Assembly (NCBI GenBank): GCA_002429385.1
Contig: DIZL01000072.1
Span: 105,930-140,928, forward strand
Origin: Prolixibacteraceae bacterium UBA6029
GTDB lineage: Bacteria; Bacteroidota; Bacteroidia; Bacteroidales; Prolixibacteraceae
Reading direction: 5' to 3'
DNA length: 34,999 nucleotides
Part shown: one piece after another, positions 23,932 through 32,171 of the stretch
How positions within the stretch are numbered: position 1 is the first letter of the stretch
How the letters are laid out: the number at the start of each line of letters is the position of its first letter
The notes under the pieces: generated by a model
Told to the model about the DNA's origin: nothing
The model's database searches: none
What the model saw: the letters and a program-made list of their open reading frames with translations, nothing else
Translations under genes and position numbers: made by a program

Positions 23932-24516
23932 ATGCAAACCTGGTTTGAGTGTAAAGTAAAATATGTAAAAATTGACGATGACGGACGCGAGCATAAGGTA
24001 AGCGAAGTGTACCTGGTGGATGCCGTCACCTTTACCGATGCTGAAACACGCATCATTCAGCAAATGGGAACAATGGTCCGTGGCGAATTCATCGTCGATA
24101 ACATCAAGAAATCGAATATCGTTGAAATATACCCTCACGATGATGGTGAATGGTGGTACAAAGCCCGCATTGGTATTGTAACCATTGATGAAAAGGCAGG
24201 TAAAGAAAAGAAGATCAACAACTATTTCCTGGTGGCAGCCGACGATATCAAGCAGGCTCTGCAACGACTGGAGGAAGGACTTTCATACATCCTGGTTCCT
24301 TATCAGACCACTTCACTGGCGATTTGCAACATCATTGATGTATTTCCTTATTTTGAAGATGTGGTGGATAAGAAAATCCCGTCTAACCTGAAACCATTGT
24401 CACAGGTTACAAAGCCACAGGTTTTTGAAGATGAAGACCTTGATATAGTCTATTCGGCTGATGACGATGAAGATGAAGAATTTGCCGATGAAGATGAATC
24501 GGACGATCAGAAATAG
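23932..24516 (+). CDS. DUF4494 domain protein
   Basis: The 194-residue product starts MQTWFECKVKYVKIDDDGRE and shows the DUF4494 pattern (VYLVDAVTFTDAETRI, IVEIYPHDDGEWWYKARI). The family is found in Bacteroidota and has no known activity. There is no signal peptide or membrane segment. The C-terminal ~35 residues are very acidic (DDDEDEEFADEDESDD) and probably disordered. The gene stands alone between the flavo-diiron gene and a convergent unknown gene. Confidence 0.85.
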   Translation: MQTWFECKVKYVKIDDDGREHKVSEVYLVDAVTFTDAETRIIQQMGTMVRGEFIVDNIKKSNIVEIYPHDDGEWWYKARIGIVTIDEKAGKEKKINNYFLVAADDIKQALQRLEEGLSYILVPYQTTSLAICNIIDVFPYFEDVVDKKIPSNLKPLSQVTKPQVFEDEDLDIVYSADDDEDEEFADEDESDDQK

Positions 24517-24564
24517 GTTTGTCCGTTAATTCCTGACAGGAAATCTTTTATCTATTGGTGTAAA

Positions 24565-24619
24565 AAATCATTGCCGTTTGTTCCTGAGGATTAAGCATGG
24601 TAACAACCGGCAATGATTT
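24565..24619 (-). terminator. Terminator of the unknown minus-strand gene
   Basis: A 12-bp stem AAATCATTGCCG/CGGCAATGATTT (24565-24576 and 24608-24619) has a long loop with a further GTTTGTT/AACAAC contact. On the minus strand it is followed by TTTTTT. It could also limit DUF4494 transcription. Confidence 0.7.
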
Positions 24620-24657
24620 AATAAGATCAGTTTACTTCCTGATTTATACGGACAGGA

Positions 24658-25362
24658 TTAAACTATTTCAAAGGCAGTTTTCTTCAGATTAATCATGACC
24701 TTGTAGAAGTTAAACCGATCGCGTTGAACGGGGTCAAATTCATAATTAGAGTTGGCAATACGACAGATGTCTTTCACCTCAGAGTAGATCGCATTGATTT
24801 CCCTTTTCAGATCAGCTCCCAGCTGATCGTTGCCATGAGAGATATCAAAACAGTTCTTTAATTCAGCAAGCTTTTCTTTATAAGCCAGTAAGCGGTTGAG
24901 CAGGTTTTTGTCAATGCCGCGGGCCTGGATGACCTGCTGCAGTTCAATGGTCATGTTACGTTTGAATGTGGCCATCAGTTTATACAGGCTGAAATGATCC
25001 CCATTCTTTGCATCGCTGTAATAATCGACAAATCCCAGCGTTTCAAAAGTTTCCTTCAGGAATTCCTTGTCATGACTGAAATCAACTTTAAGTTGGGCAC
25101 GGAACACACTGATGTCTTTTAAAGCAGCAATCATCAGTTCATAGAATTGCCCATGTGTTTCGAGATGCTCCATGAGCGATTCCTGGGTAAAATATTGATT
25201 CATAATTCTGTCAATTCTATCCTTCAGATTAACAGCATAATCAGGCGACCAGTTGCGTCTGATTGAAGAGAGTTCATAGATGTTCTCGCTGAATGATTGA
25301 GCGATCTTTCTGCACGTCAAAATGGTTGCAGTTCCGGTTAGGCAAGTTGATATGACATTCAT
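24658..25362 (-). CDS. Hypothetical protein, no recognised domain
   Basis: The 234-residue product is rich in Lys, Asp and Glu and appears almost all helical. The N-terminus (MNVISTCLTGTATILTCRK) is mildly hydrophobic, but not a clear signal peptide. I see no catalytic motif, metal-binding Cys/His cluster or repeat. The start at 25362 is the first ATG after a stop. The upstream region holds TATATTTTAC, a weak -7 match. It has an own terminator and no operon partner. Reading frame, codon usage and terminator all support a real gene, but I do not recognise the family. Confidence 0.75.
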   Translation of the reverse strand: MNVISTCLTGTATILTCRKIAQSFSENIYELSSIRRNWSPDYAVNLKDRIDRIMNQYFTQESLMEHLETHGQFYELMIAALKDISVFRAQLKVDFSHDKEFLKETFETLGFVDYYSDAKNGDHFSLYKLMATFKRNMTIELQQVIQARGIDKNLLNRLLAYKEKLAELKNCFDISHGNDQLGADLKREINAIYSEVKDICRIANSNYEFDPVQRDRFNFYKVMINLKKTAFEIV

Positions 25363-25568
25363 AATCGCATATTTAAAATATTAGAATTTACGAGTAAAAT
25401 ATACGAATTATAAAAGTCATATGCTATATCAAATGTTGGTATTATCGGGATTATGTTGTAGAAAACAATATCAACAAATCAACACCTTTCGGGATGAATA
25501 TGGACTTGATCGGGTAATTCAGCAGTTACTTTAACGCGTTTCTCCTGTGTAATCAGTTTCTTTTTCAC

Positions 25569-25609
25569 AAAAAGAACCCCTGATCTTCAAAGTTAAAGAT
25601 CAGGGGTTC
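25569..25609 (-). terminator. Intrinsic terminator of typA
   Basis: The 14-bp perfect stem GAACCCCTGATCTT/AAGATCAGGGGTTC (25574-25587 and 25596-25609) is followed by TTTTT on the minus strand. It lies 32 bases after the typA stop. Confidence 0.9.
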
Positions 25610-25640
25610 GCTATATTTTCAGTTAATCGTTTTGAAAATC

Positions 25641-27443
25641 TTAACTGTTTTTTGCAAGTCTTTTGCGCTCATGTTCCTTCAGGTTGATTTTCCGCATTCG
25701 AATGGCCATAGGAGTAACCTCAACGAGTTCATCGCTTTTAATGTATTCCAAAGCTTCCTCAAGACTGAATTTAATTGGAGTAACCAACCTCATTTTTTCA
25801 TCAGTTCCCGAAGCCCTCATGTTGGTGAGTTTTTTCGGCTTGGTGATATTGATGGTTAAATCATCACCACGGGAACTTTCTCCAATAACCTGTCCTTCAT
25901 ATACTTCCTGACCCGGATCAATAAAGAAAGAACCACGATCTGAAAGTTTACTAATGGAATAGGCAAATGATGCACCAGTTTCAAGAGCAACCAGAGAGCC
26001 GTTATTTCGAATGTCAATAGGTCCTTTATAGGGCTGGTATTCAACAAAACGATGGTTGATGACTGCTTCTCCTGCAGTGGCTGTCAGCATGTTTGTACGC
26101 ATCCCGATAATACCACGTGATGGGATCAGGAATTCGAGATGGATACGGTCGCCTTTACGTTCCATGGTTTGCATTTCACCTTTTCGCATCGAAGCCATTT
26201 CAACCACTTTCCCTGAATATTCATCGGGAACATCCACGTGCAATTCTTCGATAGGTTCACACTTTTCACCTGCAATTTCTTTAAACAATACCTGAGGCTG
26301 ACCTACCTGAAGTTCGTAACCTTCGCGACGCATGGTTTCAATCAGAATGGATAAATGAAGCACGCCACGTCCGTAAACTGTATATGAATCCGCTGAATCA
26401 GTAGGAAGTACACGCAATGCGAGGTTTTTCTCCAGCTCTTTTTCCAAACGTTCCTTCAGATGACGCGAAGTCACATATTTTCCTTCTTTTCCGTAGAAAG
26501 GCGAATTGTTGATCATGAACAACATACTCATCGTAGGCTCATCAACAGCAATCGGTTCCAATGGTTCCGGATTTTCATAATCACAGACCGTGTCACCAAT
26601 ATCGAAACCTTCAATTCCGACCATTGCACAAATATCACCTGAAATCATCTTATCAACCTTTTGGCGTCCCAGACCAGTAAAGGTATGTAGTTCCTTGATT
26701 TTGCTGCGTTTCACTGAGCCATCACGCTTCACCAATGACACGTTCATTCCTTCGAAGATTTCTCCACGATGAATACGGCCAATGGCAATACGACCAACAT
26801 AAGATGAATAGTCCAGAGATGTAATCAATACCTGCGGTGTTCCGGGATTGGGTACAGGACCGGGAATATATTTTATAATTGCGTCAAGCAAAGCGGTAAT
26901 GTTATCCGTTGGCTTATTCACGTCATCCGACATCCAGCCTTGTTTGGCTGATCCGTAAATTGTCGGAAAATTCAACTGGTCTTCAGTTGCATTCAGGCTA
27001 TACATCAGGTCGAATACCTGTTCATGCACCTCATCCGGACGACAATTGGGTTTGTCAACTTTATTGACGACTACAATAGGTTTAAGCCCTAACGCAAGCG
27101 CTTTTGACAATACAAAACGGGTTTGTGGCATAGTCCCTTCAAAGGCATCAACCAATAGCAAAACTCCATCGGCCATGTTTAAAACCCTTTCAACTTCCCC
27201 GCCAAAATCAGCATGCCCGGGAGTATCAATGATATTGATCTTAACATCTTTATAGATTACTGATACGTTCTTTGCAAGAATTGTAATACCTCTCTCACGC
27301 TCCAAATCGTTACTGTCGAGAATCAACTCCTGTTTCTTCTCGTGTTCTTTCATGATATTACAATAGTAAATCATCTTGTCAACCAGTGTTGTTTTACCGT
27401 GGTCGACGTGGGCAATAATAGCAATGTTTCTAATCTTCTGCAT
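25641..27443 (-). CDS. typA: Ribosome-binding GTPase TypA/BipA
   Basis: The start is the ATG at 27443 (MQKIRNIAIIAHVDHGKTT); the TTG nine bases upstream is rejected. The 600-residue protein has G1 AHVDHGKT, G2 RGITILAKN, G3 DTPGHADF (canonical catalytic His kept, unlike in FusA2), G4 NKVDK and G5 GSAKQGW. EF-G-like domains II, III and V follow, plus the BipA-specific C-terminal domain. It acts on the 70S ribosome and 50S assembly under stress and low temperature. It is downstream of hisIE on the same strand but separated by a terminator and its own promoter. Confidence 0.96.
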   Translation of the reverse strand: MQKIRNIAIIAHVDHGKTTLVDKMIYYCNIMKEHEKKQELILDSNDLERERGITILAKNVSVIYKDVKINIIDTPGHADFGGEVERVLNMADGVLLLVDAFEGTMPQTRFVLSKALALGLKPIVVVNKVDKPNCRPDEVHEQVFDLMYSLNATEDQLNFPTIYGSAKQGWMSDDVNKPTDNITALLDAIIKYIPGPVPNPGTPQVLITSLDYSSYVGRIAIGRIHRGEIFEGMNVSLVKRDGSVKRSKIKELHTFTGLGRQKVDKMISGDICAMVGIEGFDIGDTVCDYENPEPLEPIAVDEPTMSMLFMINNSPFYGKEGKYVTSRHLKERLEKELEKNLALRVLPTDSADSYTVYGRGVLHLSILIETMRREGYELQVGQPQVLFKEIAGEKCEPIEELHVDVPDEYSGKVVEMASMRKGEMQTMERKGDRIHLEFLIPSRGIIGMRTNMLTATAGEAVINHRFVEYQPYKGPIDIRNNGSLVALETGASFAYSISKLSDRGSFFIDPGQEVYEGQVIGESSRGDDLTINITKPKKLTNMRASGTDEKMRLVTPIKFSLEEALEYIKSDELVEVTPMAIRMRKINLKEHERKRLAKNS

Positions 27444-27463
27444 AGGGTTCAAAAATGAAGGCG

Positions 27464-27490
27464 CAAAGATAGCCGATTAATCCAATCAAA
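27464..27490 (-). promoter_or_regulatory. Probable typA promoter
   Basis: On the minus strand TATCTTTG (27471-27464) fits TAnnTTTG, and TTTG lies 15 bases upstream (27490-27487). The leader to the ATG at 27443 would be short, about 14 nt. Confidence 0.5.
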
Positions 27491-27558
27491 ATTGCTTTTA
27501 CGGTAAGTGTACAGTTAAGTTTTTGTAAATACACCTCTTTTAACAATTTAGGCACATT

Positions 27559-27602
27559 AAAAACACAAAGCGGAGGACTCTTTGACCAGAATCCTCCGCT
27601 TT
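27559..27602 (-). terminator. Intrinsic terminator of the his operon
   Basis: An 11-bp perfect stem AAAGCGGAGGA/TCCTCCGCTTT (27567-27577 and 27592-27602) is followed on the minus strand by TGTGTTTTTA. It lies 31 bases after the hisIE stop. Confidence 0.8.
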
Positions 27603-27632
27603 GATGATCTTGAAATTATTAAGCGACAGTTA

Positions 27633-28238
27633 TTATTTGTGACGTTTCTTTAATTCACGTGCCAAATCTTCTATCCGGTAACCTTTATGAGAAAGTAAAA
27701 CAATCAGGTGATACAATAGATCGGCTCCTTCGTATAAAAAGTTTTCATCGTCATTGGCCATGGCACCTATAATGGTTTCAACTGCTTCCTCTCCCACCTT
27801 CTGAGCAATGGTACGGGTGCCTTTCTGAAATAAGGATGTAGTGTATGAACCTTCAGGCATTTCAATCTTGCGCTGATCGATAAAGTCCTGCAAATATTCC
27901 AGGAACTGCAGATCGCTTTCTTCATTATCTTCCCCCCAGCAGGTATCGTCACCCGTATGGCAGACCGGTCCTACCGGATTTACCTTAATCAGAAGGGTAT
28001 CATTGTCACAATCGGGAGCAATTGAAACGACATTCAGGTAATTGCCTGATTCTTCGCCTTTGGTCCAAAGCCGTTTCTTGGTACGGCTAAAGAAAGTTAC
28101 CTGGCCGGTTTCTTCGGTCTTAGTTACAGCTTCTTCGTTCATAAATCCCAACATCAATACAACATTGGTGGTATTATCCTGAATAATGGCCGGTATAAGG
28201 CCATTTAGTTTTGTGAAATCGAGTTGAGTGCTTTCCAT
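27633..28238 (-). CDS. hisIE: Bifunctional phosphoribosyl-AMP cyclohydrolase / phosphoribosyl-ATP pyrophosphatase
   Basis: The 201-residue product fuses HisI (about 1-110) and HisE (about 115-201). HisI shows GEESGNYLNV, the metal site APDCDNDT and the Zn motif PVCHTGDDTCW. HisE shows GTRTIAQKVGEEAVETIIGA and ADLLYHLIVLL. It carries out the second and third steps of histidine synthesis (PR-ATP to PR-AMP to ProFAR). It is the last gene of the his cluster, 96 bases after hisF, and is followed by a strong terminator. Confidence 0.96.
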   Translation of the reverse strand: MESTQLDFTKLNGLIPAIIQDNTTNVVLMLGFMNEEAVTKTEETGQVTFFSRTKKRLWTKGEESGNYLNVVSIAPDCDNDTLLIKVNPVGPVCHTGDDTCWGEDNEESDLQFLEYLQDFIDQRKIEMPEGSYTTSLFQKGTRTIAQKVGEEAVETIIGAMANDDENFLYEGADLLYHLIVLLSHKGYRIEDLARELKKRHK

Positions 28239-28334
28239 TTTAGTTTCTTATAATATTCTGAATTCGTATTGTACTATTCCGGACAAATGATTAATCACAG
28301 GAGGAAATAAAGTTATGCAAAGGTGCAAAAAGTT

Positions 28335-29087
28335 TTATCGTATGACAATTCCCTTACCTTTCAGATAGGCTTTCAAATCCGGAATGGCAATTTCCTTGTA
28401 ATGAAAAATACTGGCAGCTAATCCTGCATCAGCTTTCCCTTCGGTAAATACTTCCACAAAATGATCCATATTGCCTGCTCCCCCGGAGGCAATGATAGGA
28501 ATACGCAGCATATCAGCCATCTTTGCCAGTTCCTTGTTGGCAAAACCGTTTTTAGTACCGTCATGGTTCATGGAGGTAAACAGGATTTCACCTGCACCTC
28601 TGCTTTCACCTTCCCTGGCCCAAGAAAACAGTTCTTTATCCGTAGGAATACGTCCCCCATTGACAGTCACGGTCCAGTAATCATTTTCGCCACGCGCATC
28701 GATTGCTAAAACCACAAACTGGCTACCGAAATTCTTTGCCAGATCGTCAATCAGCTTTGGATTACGAACTGCCGATGAGTTAATACTTATTTTATCAGCA
28801 CCGGCACTCAACAGTGCATCAGCATCTTTCAATTCGCTTATACCTCCCCCGACTGTAAAGGGAATATTGATTTCTCTGGCAATACGCCTAACCAGCTCCA
28901 CAAAGGTTTTACGGCCTTCATGCGTGGCAGTGATGTCAAGGAATACCAGTTCATCGGCTCCCTGTTCGGCATACAACGCACCCAGTTCAACCGGGTCACC
29001 AACATTCTGAATATTGATAAAGTTGATACCCTTTACGGTCTGCCCGTCTTTGATGTCCAGGCATGGTATGATTCGTTTTGCAAGCAT
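28335..29087 (-). CDS. hisF: Imidazole glycerol phosphate synthase cyclase subunit
   Basis: The start at 29087 (MLAKRIIPCLDIKDG) gives 250 residues. The longer frame to 29123 adds 12 codons translated from a 7-bp repeat and is rejected. It is a beta/alpha barrel with catalytic Asp11 (CLDI) and a second catalytic Asp in the VVLAIDARG strand, plus the phosphate-binding FTVGGGI and IIASGGAG loops. It takes ammonia from HisH and converts PRFAR to IGP and AICAR. It follows hisA by a 127-bp spacer containing 7-bp-phased repeats, wider than usual inside this operon. Confidence 0.97.
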   Translation of the reverse strand: MLAKRIIPCLDIKDGQTVKGINFINIQNVGDPVELGALYAEQGADELVFLDITATHEGRKTFVELVRRIAREINIPFTVGGGISELKDADALLSAGADKISINSSAVRNPKLIDDLAKNFGSQFVVLAIDARGENDYWTVTVNGGRIPTDKELFSWAREGESRGAGEILFTSMNHDGTKNGFANKELAKMADMLRIPIIASGGAGNMDHFVEVFTEGKADAGLAASIFHYKEIAIPDLKAYLKGKGIVIR

Positions 29088-29096
29088 TCTTTTTAG

Positions 29097-29131
29097 TTTC
29101 AAGTTCCAAGTTTCAGGTTCCAAGTTTCAAG
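29097..29131. repeat. 7-bp-phased repeat in the hisA-hisF spacer, array A
   Basis: Five consecutive 7-bp units: TTTCAAG, TTCCAAG, TTTCAGG, TTCCAAG, TTTCAAG. It lies directly before the hisF start and produces the spurious N-terminal extension ETWNLKLK. Confidence 0.75.
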
Positions 29132-29160
29132 TCATTGTTGCGAATATATGTGCACCCAAC

Positions 29161-29195
29161 TTCCCTATTTCCTTTTTCCTTATTCCTTATTTCTG
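29161..29195. repeat. 7-bp-phased repeat in the hisA-hisF spacer, array B
   Basis: Five 7-bp units: TTCCCTA, TTTCCTT, TTTCCTT, ATTCCTT, ATTTCTG. It lies 30 bases from array A, close to the hisA stop. Confidence 0.65.
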
Positions 29196-29214
29196 ATTAA
29201 AGATTTAAAATTGC

Positions 29215-29940
29215 TTAAGCACAGATGAACTTACTTATTTCAGCCAAACTGATCCGGTTCTCATATATAGCTTTCCCGGTAATGACTCCCGGAATGCCCA
29301 TTTCATCCAGATCGTAGATGTCTTTCATTGTAGCTATTCCGCCACTGGCAATGAGTTCCAGTTTAGGGAACTTAGCAATGATTTCTTTGTATAAGTCTAT
29401 ACTTGGGCCGGTAAGCATGCCGTCGCGGGCAATGTCAGTCGAAATCACCTGCTGTATACCCTTGATGATGTAACTTTCTATGAAATCGAGAATGGACAAT
29501 TCTGAGACTTCCTGCCAGCCGCTAACGGCAATCATTTTATCTTTGGCATCCGCACCCAGAATGATTTTCTCAGGACCATACTTTTCAATCCAGGATAGGA
29601 ATATTTCACGGTCCTTTACTGCAATACTCCCTCCGGTTACCATTTGTGCACCGCACTCAAAGGCAATACGCAGATCTTCGTCGGTTTTCAATCCACCGCC
29701 AAAATCTATAATCAGTTCCGTTCTTGCAGAAAGGAGCTCAAGCACTTTATAATTGACAATGTGCTTTGCTTTGGCGCCATCCAGATCGACCAGATGTAGG
29801 CGGGTGATTCCTGCATCTTCGAACATCTTTGCCACTTCAAGCGGATTCTCATTGTAAACCGTTTTCTGGTTGTAATCTCCTTGTGCCAAACGAACGCATT
29901 TGGCGTCAATAAGGTCGATTGCTGGTATAATTGTAATCAT
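29215..29940 (-). CDS. hisA: ProFAR isomerase
   Basis: The 241-residue beta/alpha barrel starts MITIIPAIDLID; Asp9 is the first catalytic residue. STDIARDGMLTG carries the second. LVDLDGA and the GGGL / ASGGI phosphate loops are present. It isomerises ProFAR to PRFAR, the substrate of HisF. The ATPase gene lies only 10 bases upstream, so hisA would be read with it unless a promoter lies inside the ATPase gene. Confidence 0.96.
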   Translation of the reverse strand: MITIIPAIDLIDAKCVRLAQGDYNQKTVYNENPLEVAKMFEDAGITRLHLVDLDGAKAKHIVNYKVLELLSARTELIIDFGGGLKTDEDLRIAFECGAQMVTGGSIAVKDREIFLSWIEKYGPEKIILGADAKDKMIAVSGWQEVSELSILDFIESYIIKGIQQVISTDIARDGMLTGPSIDLYKEIIAKFPKLELIASGGIATMKDIYDLDEMGIPGVITGKAIYENRISLAEISKFICA

Positions 29941-29950
29941 CTTTTATTAA

Positions 29951-31243
29951 TTAAATACAAAATGTAGCATAGAGAGGAATTGATTTGATACCATTTTCGT
30001 AACCAAAGTTTTTTGTTGATATTCTAATGGAATAGTGGGGCTTATATTTTAAGACAAATTGGTTCAGACTTTTTGATCTGACATTTTCTGAAGATTTCAC
30101 CTCTATTGGTATAATATCCCCATTGGTTTGTTGAATCACAAAGTCAAGTTCAGCTTGTCCCTGTGATTCCCAATAATATGGGATATAACCGTTTATAATA
30201 AGCGAAGCCATAACATAGTTTTCTGCTAAAGCGCCTTTGATGTTGTCGAATCCCAATGATCCTGAAAGCAGGAAATTGGGTGCGATGCCGTATTTAGAAC
30301 AGAGTAACCCGCTATCCGAAAGATACACTTTAATTGATTCAGAAATGGCATACAAGGATAACGGGAATTTACCTTCATTGATCTTTGTACATTTATGGAT
30401 TATCCCAGCTGCCTGAAGCCAATCCAATGGTGTTTCAAAATCGTATGCACGAGCTCCGCTTTTAATTAATTTATATTGAAACTTGCGATTTTCTTTGGAC
30501 AATTGGGCAGGAATACTATTGAATGCCCCCATGATTTTAGCAGTCTCGGCAGGAGTTGCATATTTGGCCATGTCAGCAACATAGGCATCATTGATGTTTT
30601 TTTGCAAAGCAAGGACAAAATTGAAATCTCTTTGACTGATGTATTCGTTCACGACCTGAGGCATTCCTCCAATTAGCAAGAATGTCTTATAGTAATCAAG
30701 ATAGGTTTCATGTAAAGAAAACTGCTCATTCCTTTCATAGTGTTCCCGAATTAATTCACCTCCTGATTTCAGGCTTAATGCCCATAAAAATTCTTCAAAA
30801 TCTAATGGGAAAAGATTCATTCGATCAACCTTACCTACCGGAAATGAAAATTGGGTTCGATTGAGTGTAACTCCAAGCAAACTACCTGCAGCAATAATAT
30901 GAAACGACGGCGCTTCCTCACAGAAATATTTTAACGAGGTCAATGCTCTTTCACAGGTCTGTATTTCATCAAAAAAGATGAGGGTTTCACCTTCTAAGAG
31001 ACTTTCTCCTGATATTGCTGAAAGCTCACGAATGATCCTGGCCGGGGAGAGATCTCTTTCGAAAATCTGACGTAATTCTGAATTACTCTCGAAATTGAAA
31101 TATGCAACATTCCGATAATGTACTTTCCCGAAAGACAAAATGGTATATGTTTTACCTACCTGCCTTGCTCCTGAAACAATTAGGGGCATTCTACCAATTG
31201 TTTGCTTCCAGAAAATAAGTCGTTTATCTATCTTTCGTTCCAT
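29951..31243 (-). CDS. AAA-family ATPase with DUF4143 domain, inserted in the his cluster
   Basis: The 430-residue product has Walker A SGARQVGKTYTI near residue 20-31 and Walker B LIFFDEIQ near 90. AAGSLLGV follows. A DUF4143-like region comes next, and the C-terminal PD-(D/E)XK-like motif AELDFVIQQTNGDIIPIEVKSS. It shares the superfamily with the gene at 10626, but not close sequence. Its function is not known and has no evident link with histidine. It lies between hisH (125 bases upstream) and hisA (10 bases downstream), on the same strand. Its own promoter region (31244-31368) has a loose ACACTT/AAGTGT dyad. It is probably an acquired gene that landed in the operon. Confidence 0.88.
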   Translation of the reverse strand: MERKIDKRLIFWKQTIGRMPLIVSGARQVGKTYTILSFGKVHYRNVAYFNFESNSELRQIFERDLSPARIIRELSAISGESLLEGETLIFFDEIQTCERALTSLKYFCEEAPSFHIIAAGSLLGVTLNRTQFSFPVGKVDRMNLFPLDFEEFLWALSLKSGGELIREHYERNEQFSLHETYLDYYKTFLLIGGMPQVVNEYISQRDFNFVLALQKNINDAYVADMAKYATPAETAKIMGAFNSIPAQLSKENRKFQYKLIKSGARAYDFETPLDWLQAAGIIHKCTKINEGKFPLSLYAISESIKVYLSDSGLLCSKYGIAPNFLLSGSLGFDNIKGALAENYVMASLIINGYIPYYWESQGQAELDFVIQQTNGDIIPIEVKSSENVRSKSLNQFVLKYKPHYSIRISTKNFGYENGIKSIPLYATFCI

Positions 31244-31368
31244 TTAATGCTATTTAAACACACTTATTGGTTCATTAAAGTGTAAATTTAATACATTTAT
31301 TTGAATTATCTATTTTGGAATCATTAGTTTATATAATCACAAGTTGGCATACAGAATAGCTATATATC

Positions 31369-31968
31369 TTAAATTTTGAGGAAATTTTCCAATATCCTTG
31401 CTCCAACTGTCCCGCTTTTCTCCGGGTGAAACTGTGTAGCGTAAAAGTTATCACGATGAAGTGCAGCACTGAACGGAGTGATGTAATTACAAACGGCAGC
31501 CGTATGCTCACCAACTGCTGCATAATACGAATGCACGAAATAGACATACTTCTGTTCGAGCGAGGAATCAAATATGCCGCTTTTCAAATCACAAATGCTG
31601 TTCCAGCCCATATGAGGCACTTTGGTGATAAACTCCATCCCCGGTTCAGGTATAAAGCGTTTAACCTGTTCTTCAAAAATACCAAGGCAGGGAGTATCAT
31701 TTTCTTCAGAGTAACTGCACATGAGTTGCAAACCAAGGCATATTCCCAGGACCGGTTGGGTCAATTGTGGAATCAGCTGATCGAGTCTTTCCTTCTTCAG
31801 ATAAGCCATTGTAGTGCTTGCCTCTCCCACTCCGGGAAAGATGACCTTATCGGCAGCTTCTATTTTATCAAAGTCACCCGTAATCTCGGCACTCACACCT
31901 AGCCTCTTCAGAGCGTTATTTACCGATTCGATATTCCCCGCATTGTATTTGATTATGACAATGTTCAT
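31369..31968 (-). CDS. hisH: Imidazole glycerol phosphate synthase glutaminase subunit
   Basis: The 199-residue product has the class I glutamine amidotransferase triad: Cys77 in GICLGLQ, His181 and Glu183 in FHPEKSG. KYNAGNIESV and VGVGEAS support HisH. It makes ammonia from glutamine and passes it to HisF through the barrel. In this window hisH is separated from hisF by the ATPase gene and hisA. Upstream is the divergent tRNA-Glu, so hisH must have a promoter in 31969-32090. Confidence 0.96.
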   Translation of the reverse strand: MNIVIIKYNAGNIESVNNALKRLGVSAEITGDFDKIEAADKVIFPGVGEASTTMAYLKKERLDQLIPQLTQPVLGICLGLQLMCSYSEENDTPCLGIFEEQVKRFIPEPGMEFITKVPHMGWNSICDLKSGIFDSSLEQKYVYFVHSYYAAVGEHTAAVCNYITPFSAALHRDNFYATQFHPEKSGTVGARILENFLKI

Positions 31969-32061
31969 CTTCTATCTTTCCTGTTGAATTAAGTACACTG
32001 CATTTTTCTTTTATTCGGGCTTATTTATTACTTTTATAATGACAACGAAATATAATATTCT

Positions 32062-32069
32062 TATTTTTG
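32062..32069 (+). promoter_or_regulatory. Probable -7 box for tRNA-Glu
   Basis: TATTTTTG matches TAnnTTTG and lies 21 bases before the tRNA 5' end. No clear TTTG lies at the -33 position. Confidence 0.35.
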
Positions 32070-32090
32070 CCAAGGTTAAGTCTTTCTTAT

Positions 32091-32162
32091 GGCGCGTTCT
32101 TCTAACGGTTAGGAAACCGGTTTCTCAATCCGGAGATGGCAGTTCGATTCTGCTACGCGCTA
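32091..32162 (+). tRNA. tRNA-Glu, anticodon CTC
   Basis: The 72-nt cloverleaf has an acceptor stem GGCGCGT/ACGCGCT and discriminator A. The D arm is TTCT/GGAA, with loop AACGGTTA. The anticodon stem is CCGGT/TCCGG with loop TTCTCAA (anticodon at 32124-32126), and the T arm is GGCAG/TTCGATT/CTGCT. CTC reads GAG. The last pair of the anticodon stem, T31 with T39, is mismatched. CCA is not encoded. It lies on the plus strand between minus-strand tlpA and hisH. Confidence 0.85.
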
Positions 32163-32171
32163 CTCAGTTCT

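Noticed and set aside
29088..29123. 12-residue N-terminal extension of HisF
   Set aside because: It is encoded by the 7-bp repeat, and HisF proteins begin at MLAKRIIPCLD.
32091..32162. Integration of a mobile element at the tRNA 3' end
   Set aside because: No integrase, and no repeat of the tRNA 3' end was seen elsewhere in the window.
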